Source: Planotetraspora thailandica (GTDB taxonomy: Bacteria > Actinomycetota > Actinomycetes > Streptosporangiales > Streptosporangiaceae). Taken from it: DNA of 64,000 bases. Shown one piece after another: positions 52,005 to 60,400 of the stretch. A program made the translations under genes and the position numbers. The notes beneath the pieces were generated by a model, which was given only the letters and a program-made list of their open reading frames with translations, was not told where the DNA came from and made no database searches. How positions within the stretch are numbered: position 1 is the first letter of the stretch; each line of letters opens with the position of its first letter. The stretch is from the NCBI RefSeq assembly GCF_016863335.1, contig NZ_BOOR01000064.1, forward strand, positions 1 to 64,000. The letters are read 5' to 3'.

Positions 52005-52994
52005 ATGAAGCAAGCGGCGGAACACGCCGTCGAGGCGGACAGCCTCGTGAAGACCTACCCCGGCGGCGTCACGGCGCTCGCCGGGCTGTCGATCACCGTC
52101 AGGCCGGGTGAGGTGTTCGGGCTGCTCGGCCCGAACGGCGCCGGCAAGTCGACCACCGTCAACATCCTGACGACCCTGGTCCGGCCGGACTCCGGTACGG
52201 CGAGCATCGCCGGCCACGGCATCCTGAGCCGGCCCGACCAGGTGCGCCGCCTCATCGGGGTGGTGTCGCAACGCTCCGGGGCCGACCCGTCGGCGAGCGG
52301 GCGCGACAACCTCCTGCTGCAGGGCCGCCTGTACGGCATGGGCGGGCCCGCGCTCACCCGGCGCGTCGAGGAACTGCTCGGCCGGTTCGACCTCGGGGAG
52401 GCGGCAGGCCGCCCGGTCCGGACGTACTCCGGCGGTATGCAGCGCCGGCTCGACGTCGCGCTCGGGCTGGTCCACCGGCCACGCGTCCTCTTCCTCGACG
52501 AGCCGACGACAGGGCTCGACCCGGAGGCCCGTGCCGCGATGTGGGAGGAGATCGCCCGGCTGGCGGCCGGCGATTCGCTGGCGATCCTGCTGACCACCCA
52601 CTATCTCGACGAGGCCGACCGGCTTGCGAGCCGGCTGGCCATCGTCGACCGCGGCCGCGTCGTCGCGGAGGGCACCCCCGACGGACTCAAGGCCGAGTTG
52701 CGCGGCGACGCCGTCCATCTCGAGCTGAGCGAGCCGCCCGACGAGCAGGAGGCGCGCTCCCTGGTCGAGATGCTGCCGGGCGTGCGCGAGATCACGCTGG
52801 ACGGCCGGCGGCTCAGCGCCCGCGCCGATGACGGCGCCGCCGCCGTGCCGGTGGCCATCGCGGCGCTGGACCAGGCCGGCATGCCGGTCGCGGCGGTCAC
52901 GGTGGCCCGTCCGTCGCTCGACGACGTCTACCTGCGCTACGCGGGCCGCCGATTCGCGCAGACCGACGAGCCCGTCGCCGGAGGTGCACGGTGA
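52005..52994 (+). CDS. ABC transporter ATP-binding protein (DrrA-like)
   Basis: A 329-residue nucleotide-binding subunit: Walker A GPNGAGKST, signature YSGGMQRR, Walker B LFLDEPTTGLDP and switch His in TTHYLDEADR. The 85-residue C-terminal extension (DUF4162 type, ending SLDDVYLRYAGR) marks the drug-exporter (DrrA) family. It powers the permease encoded next (GTGA overlap). ATG 52005 follows GGAGG. PadR control is likely. Confidence 0.93.
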   Translation: MKQAAEHAVEADSLVKTYPGGVTALAGLSITVRPGEVFGLLGPNGAGKSTTVNILTTLVRPDSGTASIAGHGILSRPDQVRRLIGVVSQRSGADPSASGRDNLLLQGRLYGMGGPALTRRVEELLGRFDLGEAAGRPVRTYSGGMQRRLDVALGLVHRPRVLFLDEPTTGLDPEARAAMWEEIARLAAGDSLAILLTTHYLDEADRLASRLAIVDRGRVVAEGTPDGLKAELRGDAVHLELSEPPDEQEARSLVEMLPGVREITLDGRRLSARADDGAAAVPVAIAALDQAGMPVAAVTVARPSLDDVYLRYAGRRFAQTDEPVAGGAR

Positions 52995-53767
52995 GCGCAC
53001 TCCTCGTGGACACCTGGTGGATGACTCACCGCCGCCTGAAGGCGCAGCTGCGCCAGCCCGGCCTCGTCGTCATGACGCTGGTGCAGCCCGCCATCTGGCT
53101 GTTCCTGTTCGGCGGGCTGTTCCGCAAGGTCGCCGAACTGCCCGGCTTCGGCGCGGCGTCCTATGTCGACTACCTCGTGCCGGGCGTGGTCGTGATGAGC
53201 GCGGTGTCGTCGAGCATGTGGTCGGGCATGGGCGTCATCGAGGAGATCGAGCGCGGCACGCTCAACCGGTTCCTCGTCTCGCCGGTCAGGCGCAGCGCCA
53301 TCCTCAACGCGGGGGTCGTCGAGCAGGCGGTCACCACCGCGATCCAGTCGGTGGTCATCGTGGGACTCGGCAGGCTCGCCGGCGCCTCCTATCCCGGAGG
53401 CTTCGTCGGCGTCGCCGTACTGGTCGTCGCGTCGGTGCTGCTCGGCGCCGTCTTCAGCGCCCTGTCCAACACGATGGGGCTGCTGGTCCGTCAGCGGGAG
53501 ACCATCATCGGGCTGAGCGTCGCCCTCCTGCTCCCGCTCACCTTCCTGTCCACCGCGTTCATGGCCCCCGCCCTGATGCCGGACTGGATCAAGGCGGTGG
53601 CGTCGTTCAATCCCCTCAACTGGTCGCTCGACACCGCGCGGGCGGCGTTGACCGCCGACCCCGACTGGTCCGTCGTCGCGGTGCACGGCGGGTGGCTGCT
53701 CGCTCTGGCGGCGGTGATGATCGCGACGTCCACGTTGTCGTTCCGCAGCTACCAGAAGTCCGTCTGA
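52991..53767 (+). CDS. ABC-2 type permease (DrrB-like)
   Basis: A 258-residue permease with six hydrophobic helices and the ABC-2 signature region (VVVMSAVSSSMWSGMGVIEE then ERGTLNRFLVSPVRR). Near the end is the typical FNPLNWSLDTARAAL. GTG 52991 lies in the GTGA overlap with the ATPase gene. Together they probably export a hydrophobic compound. Confidence 0.93.
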   Translation: MSALLVDTWWMTHRRLKAQLRQPGLVVMTLVQPAIWLFLFGGLFRKVAELPGFGAASYVDYLVPGVVVMSAVSSSMWSGMGVIEEIERGTLNRFLVSPVRRSAILNAGVVEQAVTTAIQSVVIVGLGRLAGASYPGGFVGVAVLVVASVLLGAVFSALSNTMGLLVRQRETIIGLSVALLLPLTFLSTAFMAPALMPDWIKAVASFNPLNWSLDTARAALTADPDWSVVAVHGGWLLALAAVMIATSTLSFRSYQKSV

Positions 53768-53770
53768 GTA

Positions 53771-53803
53771 CGGCCGGCCGGCGCTCGCGGCGCCGGCCGG
53801 CCG
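53771..53803 (+). terminator. Terminator after the ABC operon
   Basis: A perfect 13-bp stem (53771-53783 with 53791-53803) with a 7-nt loop, directly after the permease stop. Confidence 0.75.
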
Positions 53804-53830
53804 ATCCCAGACGAAGGTTCGGAAGCGCCG

Positions 53831-53880
53831 TATCCTTTCACCGCGACCACGTCGATGAAAGGATACGGATTATCCTTTCA
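53831..53880. promoter_or_regulatory. Triple TATCCTTTCA repeat in alternating orientation
   Basis: TATCCTTTCA (53831-53840), its exact reverse complement TGAAAGGATA (53856-53865) and TATCCTTTCA again (53871-53880). The first pair extends to 12-bp arms CGTATCCTTTCA/TGAAAGGATACG. Spacers are 15 and 5 bp. A cooperative repressor or an alternating RNA hairpin could use these. It lies upstream of the interrupted RNA ligase-like gene. Confidence 0.7.
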
Positions 53881-54075
53881 CGCTCGGTCGGGAAGAGCGC
53901 CTGATCCCCGTGTTTTACGGGCTCGCAGCGCACTGTGCGGAGACTGCTGGAGCCACTGGAGCCAACTCGGCCGGGACCGACGGGCGGGGACAAAACGGCT
54001 CGCTGTCATGGCGCACCGACCGGCACAATCGGCTGATCAACCCCGCCGAGCACAGTCCTGTGAAAGGACGCCTCC

Positions 54076-54651
54076 GTGAGGAAGATCACGACCATCTACG
54101 TCCGCGACTGAGACGGCGACGCCAAGTTCGTCACCCGCGAGGAGAACCCGGAGTGCGCGTGGGTGTTCTCCGGCGTGGGGACGCCCACTCTCAAATGGGA
54201 CGGCACCTGTGTGATGTTCGACGGGGCCGGCTTGTGGGCGCGCCGCGAGGTCAGGCCGGGCAAGCAGGCGCCCGCCGGGTTCGTCGCCCTGTCGACCGAC
54301 GAGGAGACAGGCAAGACGGTCGGGTGGGAGCCCATGGCGCAGTCCGGCTTCGCCCGCTGGCACGCGGAGGCCGAGGCGGCCGCGCACGGGCCGTTCGAGC
54401 CGGGCACCTACGAACTGCTCGGCCCCAAGGTCAACGGCAACCCTGACGCGTTTCCCGGGCGCGTCCTGATGCGCCACGCCTGGGCTCCGGACGCGCTCGA
54501 CGAGGACGTCAAGACGGCCCTGAGCGACTTCGACGGCCTGCGTGACTGGCTCCACGCACGCCCGTACGAGGGCGTCGTCTGGCACCACCCGGACGGCCGC
54601 ATGGCCAAGATCAAGGGGCGCGACTTTCCCCGGGCCCAGCCCGGCTCCTGA
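54076..54651 (+). pseudogene. RNA ligase-like (DUF5565 type) gene interrupted by in-frame TGA
   Basis: GTG 54076 (GAAAGGA upstream) opens a frame RKITTIYVRD that stops at TGA 54109-54111 and continues in the same frame as DGDAKFVTREENPECAW to the TGA at 54649-54651. I expect Trp (TGG) at this point (RDWDGD pattern of the family), so the stop looks like a single G-to-A change. Downstream, the nucleotidyltransferase motifs are all intact: KWDGT (lysine for AMP attachment), GTYELLGPKVNGNP, EGVVWHHPDGRMAKIK. A 162-residue product could start at GTG 54163. It is a recent pseudogene, a sequence error, or a truncated functional protein. Confidence 0.7.
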
Positions 54652-54802
54652 AGCATGGCCTCGGCTCCCGAGGCGCCCGGCGGGGGCCGGGTTCGGGATG
54701 ATTTTCACCTTTGCCGAGGCAACGCGAGAACCTCCCCGAAAGTGCCCGATATTCACAATGAATTTGTCATACCCAAATGGCGAATTATCTGGTCATAATG
54801 CA

Positions 54803-54821
54803 TACGTCTCGGGGAGACGTA
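54803..54821 (+). promoter_or_regulatory. Inverted repeat upstream of the flotillin operon
   Basis: TACGTCTC-GGG-GAGACGTA: perfect 8-bp arms around 3 bp, just downstream of CATAAT (54794-54799, possible -10) and 18 bp before the first ATG. The surrounding 54700-54830 is clearly AT-richer than the rest of the window. It is either an operator at the start site or a 5' RNA hairpin near the ribosome site. Confidence 0.55.
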
Positions 54822-54838
54822 CATAACGGTGGGAGTTC

Positions 54839-55396
54839 ATGGGGGACTTCGTCGGCGCGGCGCTGGGCTTTCCGGCCGTCCTGTTCAGCTTCATGCTGGC
54901 GGTCGTCATCGGCTACTGGGTTCTCGTGCTGCTGGGCGGCTTGGACGGGGATCTGCCCGACGACCTCCTGTCGGCCGTCGGGCTACGCGGAGTGCCCGCG
55001 GCCGTCACCGTCTCGCTGATGGTGGCGATCGCCTGGTTCGTCAGCCTGGTCGGCGTCGTGCTGGTCGACGGCGTGGCGGCCCGGGTGGCCGTGCTGGTGG
55101 TCGCCCTGCTCGCCGCCTGGGCGTGCACCCGCCTGCTCGCCCTGCCACTGCGCCGCATGCTGCCCCCGGCTTCGCCGTCCAGGAGCGACTTCGTCGGCCG
55201 GATGTGCGTCATCCGCACCGGCCGGGTCGGGCGTGACTTCGGGCAGGCCGAGGTCACCGCCGAGGACGGTTCGACGGCCATCGTCCAGGTCCGGCAGACC
55301 GGAGACGACGACCTGCGCGCGGGCAGTTCCGCCCTCATCTTCGACTACGACCCCGAAGGCGAATTCTTCTGGGTCATGGCTTATGAAATGCACTGA
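54839..55396 (+). CDS. NfeD/YqiJ-like membrane protein with OB-fold domain
   Basis: A 185-residue protein with three hydrophobic helices (about 10-35, 55-80, 83-100) and a soluble C-terminal beta domain (SRSDFVGRMCVIRTGRVGRDFGQAEV...) of OB-fold type, as in NfeD and E. coli YqiJ. Such proteins are partners of flotillins, and the flotillin gene follows after 14 bp. ATG 54839 has GGGAG upstream. It probably anchors and organises the flotillin assembly. Confidence 0.82.
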   Translation: MGDFVGAALGFPAVLFSFMLAVVIGYWVLVLLGGLDGDLPDDLLSAVGLRGVPAAVTVSLMVAIAWFVSLVGVVLVDGVAARVAVLVVALLAAWACTRLLALPLRRMLPPASPSRSDFVGRMCVIRTGRVGRDFGQAEVTAEDGSTAIVQVRQTGDDDLRAGSSALIFDYDPEGEFFWVMAYEMH

Positions 55397-55410
55397 CAGG
55401 GGACCTCGGT

Positions 55411-57420
55411 ATGGATGTCATCTCCACAGGAATGGGCGTGCTGTTAGGCGTCGTCCTTCTCGTCGTCATCGGCACGGTGCTCGTCGTCAGCCGCCTGTTC
55501 CGCAAGGTCGAGCAGGGCAAGGCCCTGATCATCTCCAAGGTGCGCAAGGTGGACGTCACGTTCACCGGGGCCGTCGTCTTCCCCGTTCTGCACAAATCAG
55601 AGACGATGGACATTTCGGTTAAAACCATCGAAATTACGCGGACCGGGCAGGAAGGGCTGATCTGCCGCGACAACATTCGGGCCGACATCCGCATCACGTT
55701 CTTCGTGCGAGTCAACAAGACGGTGGAAGACGTCATCAAGGTCGCCCAGGCGATCGGCACGGCCAGGGCCAGCGACGAGCAGACCCTGCAGGTGCTGTTC
55801 AACGCGAAGTTCTCCGAGGCGCTGAAGACGGTCGGCAAGCAGCTCGACTTCGTCGACCTCTACACCAAGCGCGACGAGTTCCGCGACCAGATCATCCGGG
55901 TGATCGGCACCGACCTGAACGGCTACAGCCTTGAGGACGCCGCGATCGACTTTCTGGAGCAGACGCCGCTGGCGCAGCTCGACCCGGCCAACATCCTCGA
56001 CGCCCAGGGCATCCGCAAGATCACCGAGCTGACCGCGATCGAGCACGTGAAGACCAACGAGTACCAGCGCAACGAGGAGAAGGAGATCACCCGCCAGAAC
56101 GTCGACGCGCGGGAGGCCATCCTCGAGTTGGAGCGCCGGCAGGCCGACGCCGAGACCAAGCAGAAGCGCGAGATCGAGACCATGCGGGCCCGCGAGGAGG
56201 CCGAGACCTCCCGGGTGCGCGCGGAGGAGCGGCTCAGGGCGCAGACCGCCATAATCCGCACCGACGAGCAGCTGGGCATCCAGGAGGAGAACCGGGCCAG
56301 GGAGGTCGCCGTCGCGGAGAAGAACCGCGAGCGGGTCATCGCGATCGAGAGCGAGCGCATCGAGAAGGACCGCATGCTCGAGGTCATCGCCCGGGAGCGG
56401 GAGACCGAGCTGTCGCGCATCGCGAAGGACAAGGAGCTCGAGGTCGAGAAGCGCGCCATCGCGGAGGTGACGCGCGAGCGGATCGCGGTCGACAAGACGG
56501 TCGCCGAGCAGGAGGAGAACATCAAGCGCCTGCGCGTCGTCGAGGAGGCCGAGCGCGTACGGCAGGCCCTGGTGATCCAGGCCGAGGCCGAGGCGCAGGA
56601 GAACCTGGTCAAGGACATCAAGGCGGCCGAGGCCGCCGAGCAGGCCGCCAAGCACAAGGCCCGCGAGGAGCTGGTGCTCGCCGAGGCCAGGCAGCAGGCC
56701 GCCGAGCTGGACAGCAGGGCGAAGATCCGCCTGGCCGAGGGGCTGCAGGCCGAGGCGGCCGCCGCCGGGCTCGCCGAGGTGCAGGTGCGCGAGCGTGACG
56801 CCGACGCCATTGAGAAGGTGGGCCGCGCGCAGGCCGTCGTCGACCGGGAGAAGGGGCTCGCCGCCGCGGCGGCCGTGGGCGAGAAGCTCAAGGCGGAGGC
56901 CGAGGGTCTCACCGAGAAGGCCGCGGCGCTGGCCGCCCTCGACGAGGCGAGCCGCGGCCACGAGGAGTACCGCCTGCGACTGGAGGCCGACAAGGAGGTC
57001 AGGCTCCGGCACATCGACGTGCAGCGGGAGATCGCCGAGGCGCAGGCGACCGTGCTTGCCGCCGGTCTGGAGAAGGCCGACATCGACATCGTGGGCGGCG
57101 ACGACGTCTTCTTCGACCGGCTCATGGGCTCGATCGCGATGGGCAAGAGCCTCGACGGGTTCGTCGAGAACTCCGGTGTCGCCCATGCGATCGCCAAGCC
57201 GTACCTGGACGGGAAGGCCAGCCTGCCCGCCGACATCGGCCGCATCCTCGGGTCGGTGGACGCCGCGGGTGTGCGCGACCTGACGCTGTCGGCGCTGCTG
57301 GCCAAACTGATCAAAGAGGGCGGCCCCGACAGCGACAAGCTGCAGGCGCTGCTGAGCGCCGCGCAACGGCTCGGCGTCTCCGAGCAGCCCGCGGTCTCGC
57401 TCGACCCGGCCAAGCACTGA
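55411..57420 (+). CDS. Flotillin (YqiK-like) membrane scaffold protein
   Basis: A 669-residue flotillin: an N-terminal transmembrane helix (about 8-27), an SPFH/band-7 domain (about 30-210; KALIISKVRKVDVTFTGAVV, LICRDNIRADIRITFFV), and a long charged coiled coil (about 215-540) rich in EAE/KAR repeats. A C-terminal flotillin region follows, with the family segment GGDDVFFDRLMGSIAMGKSLD. Flotillins form membrane microdomain scaffolds. It lies between the OB-fold membrane protein and the giant ATPase in one operon; 11 bp separate its stop from the ATPase start. Confidence 0.9.
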   Translation: MDVISTGMGVLLGVVLLVVIGTVLVVSRLFRKVEQGKALIISKVRKVDVTFTGAVVFPVLHKSETMDISVKTIEITRTGQEGLICRDNIRADIRITFFVRVNKTVEDVIKVAQAIGTARASDEQTLQVLFNAKFSEALKTVGKQLDFVDLYTKRDEFRDQIIRVIGTDLNGYSLEDAAIDFLEQTPLAQLDPANILDAQGIRKITELTAIEHVKTNEYQRNEEKEITRQNVDAREAILELERRQADAETKQKREIETMRAREEAETSRVRAEERLRAQTAIIRTDEQLGIQEENRAREVAVAEKNRERVIAIESERIEKDRMLEVIARERETELSRIAKDKELEVEKRAIAEVTRERIAVDKTVAEQEENIKRLRVVEEAERVRQALVIQAEAEAQENLVKDIKAAEAAEQAAKHKAREELVLAEARQQAAELDSRAKIRLAEGLQAEAAAAGLAEVQVRERDADAIEKVGRAQAVVDREKGLAAAAAVGEKLKAEAEGLTEKAAALAALDEASRGHEEYRLRLEADKEVRLRHIDVQREIAEAQATVLAAGLEKADIDIVGGDDVFFDRLMGSIAMGKSLDGFVENSGVAHAIAKPYLDGKASLPADIGRILGSVDAAGVRDLTLSALLAKLIKEGGPDSDKLQALLSAAQRLGVSEQPAVSLDPAKH

Positions 57421-57431
57421 AGCGCACGCGC

Positions 57432-60400
57432 GTGACGCAGACATCGGCACCAGAGACCTCCGGGACCGAACTGACGCGGGCCGGGCTCGACGCCGGCACC
57501 TACGAGGTGCTGCGGGCCCGGCTGGCGGAGCAGGCCAAGGAGCTCGCCCGCCGGGCAGAGGCGCTCAACGGCGAGCGGCTGGGGGTCTTCGGCGGCGCCG
57601 AGCTCCGCCTGGTCGGCACCGAGCGCATCCGCACCGAGAACAACTGCGTGCCCCGCGACATCGTGTCGGCGGGCGGGGTGATGCTGTTCGGCTACAACGT
57701 CTTCATCGGGCTGAAGACCGAGACGACCGTCAGGGACGTGTTCTCCGCCCACCGGTTCACCCGGGACGGCGACGCGTTCCGTTTCGACGACGCGCCGCTG
57801 CCGTTGGACGACCCGCAGTTCGAGCGCGACTTCGGCGAGCTGTACCGCTACTACAAGGGCACCCGGCTGTTGCAGTTGCGCAGCCTGGAGGGGCGGCTGC
57901 TCGCGGTCTTCGAGACCGGGCCGCAGGACGTCCGGGTGTTGCGCTGGGCGGTCGCGGCCGACGGCTCGCTCAGCTACGTCGACAACCGGGGCGAGCGCGA
58001 CCACGTCTTCCCGCCGTCGCACGACTTCGAGTGGACGCCGACCACCCGCGACGACCACGTGCTCGGCCGGCACCCGCACATCTCGATCGACGACGAGGTG
58101 TTCGTCGAGACGGTCGGCGGCGACCTCACCATCAAGATCGAGAACAACACGGAGACGGGCGAGGGCGTCTACCGCGAGCCGGTCGCCGAGCCGCTGCAGA
58201 GCCTGGCCGACGCCGACGTGCACCACGCCAGGGTCGGGCCGCTGATCCTGCTGCGGGTGCGCCCCTACAACGAGGCCGAATGGCGGCACCTGGTCTTCAA
58301 CACCAGGACCAAGGCCGTCGTCCGGCTCGACGGCATCGGGCAGGCGTGCAGAAGGCTGCCGGAAGACCAGGGCATCATCTTCCCCGGCGGCTACTACCTC
58401 GCGACCGGTACGGCCAAGACCTTCGACACCGACGTCCTCAGCCTGGAGTTCGAGCGGGTCATCCGCTCGCCCAACGGCGAGGACGTGCTCTACGTCTTCC
58501 ACGCCCGGCAGGAGGGCCGCACGCTGCTCCTGCCGTACAACGTGATCCGCAAGGAGGTCGCCAACCCGATCTCCTGCCACGGCTACTCGCTCTTCGACGA
58601 CGGCACACTCGTGGTGTTCCGCGCCGTCTCGGCCGAGCCGTCGCGCGTGCACCCGATGCAGGTGTGGCAGACGCCGTACGTCTCCGACACCTTCGCCGCG
58701 GCCCAGCCGACGGGGTCGGGCCCACTGGAGCGGATCGGGAACGCCGAGCTGGTGCGCGGCATCTCCGACTGCCTGTCGATCGTGCGCATGGTCGAGGAGA
58801 TGGCCCCGTCGGCGCCGGTCTTCGAGGCGCTGATCGCCGCGTGCGTGCGCGCCTTCGACACCTACCACTGGCTGAACGACCACGGGCTGCGCACTCCCGT
58901 CGCCGACGTGCGGGCCACCGCCGAGCAGGTGCTCGACGAGTTCGAGAAGGTGCAGTCGCTCACCGCGCAGGCCGCGCAGGCGCTCGACGAGACCGCCGGG
59001 CAGATCGCCTCCCTCGTACGGCAGGCCCGCGGCGAGACGCCGATGACGGCCGACGCGTGGGTGGGGCAGCTCGCCGAGCTGCGGCGGGCGCAGGGCCGGC
59101 TGGCGACATTGAAGGAGATGCGTTACGCCGATCTGGGCCGCATCGACACTCTGGCGGCCGAGCTCGACGGCGAGATCGGCTCGGCGGCCCGGCGCGCCGT
59201 CGAGTTCCTCCGGGGTGACGACGCGTTCGCCGGCTATCACGCCGAGGTGGAGCGCCTCACCGTCGACGCGCAGGGCATCAGGACCGTCGCCGAGGCGGGT
59301 CCGATCTCCGAACGGCTGGCCGCGCAGGGAGAGGGCCTGGCGATCCTCACCGAGGTCGTCGGCACGCTCGACATCGACGACGTGACCGTGCGCACCGCGA
59401 TCCTGGGACGCATCGGCGAGGTGCTGGGCGGCGTCAACCGGGCCAGGGCGACGCTCGCCGCCAAACGCGGGGAGCTGCTCGCGAGTGAGGGGCGGGCCGG
59501 GTTCGCCGCCGAGTTCGCGGTGCTCGGGCAGACCGTCACCGGAGCGCTCGACCTGGCCGACACGCCCGAGAGCTGCGACGAGCAGCTGGGCAGGCTGCTG
59601 CTCCAGCTGGAGGGTCTGGAGTCGCGGTTCGGCGAGTTCGACGACCTCGTGGGCCGGCTGGAGGACAAGCGCGCGGACGTCTACGAGGCGTTCTCCTCGC
59701 GTAAGCAGGCGCTGCTCGACGAGCGCGCCCGCCGGGCCGAACGGCTCGCCGCGTCCGCCGAGCGCATCCTCGGCAGTGTGCGCCGCCGAGTCGCCGGACT
59801 CGGCTCGGCCGAGGAGATCAACACCTACTTCGCGTCCGACCCCATGGTGGCGAAACTGCGCGCGGTCGCCGCCGACCTGCGCGAGCTCGGCGACCAGGTG
59901 CGGGCCGAGGAGCTGGAGGGCAGGGTCAAGGCGGCCCGGCTCGACGCGGGCCGTGCGGTGCGCGACCGGCTCGACCTGTTCGCCGACGGCGGGGAGACCA
60001 TCCGGCTCGGCCGGCACAGGTTCGCCGTCAACACCCAGCCGCTCGACCTCACGCTCGTGCCCGCCGACGGGGGCATGGCCTTCGCCATCACCGGAACCGA
60101 CTACCGCGCGCCCGTCGAAGACGAGGCGTTCGAGACGACCCGGCCGTTCTGGGACCAGCCGCTCGTCTCGGAGTCGGCCGAGGTCTACCGGGCCGAGCAT
60201 CTCGCCGCCTCGATCCTGGCGGCCGCCACGGAGAACATCGCCGAGGACACGCCTTCGAGTGAGGGCGGCCTCACGCTGGAGGGCCTGCGCGCGGCGGCGC
60301 TCACCGACGGCGTCGGCACGGGGGGCGGCCTGCTCGACGTGGTGCGCCGCGTCGCCGAGACCCGCTACGACGAGGGCTACGAGCGAGGCGTGCACGACCA

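Noticed and set aside
53910-54446. 178-codon plus-strand frame upstream of and across the RNA ligase-like gene
   Set aside because: Out of frame with the conserved motifs and Arg-rich without features; a chance frame.
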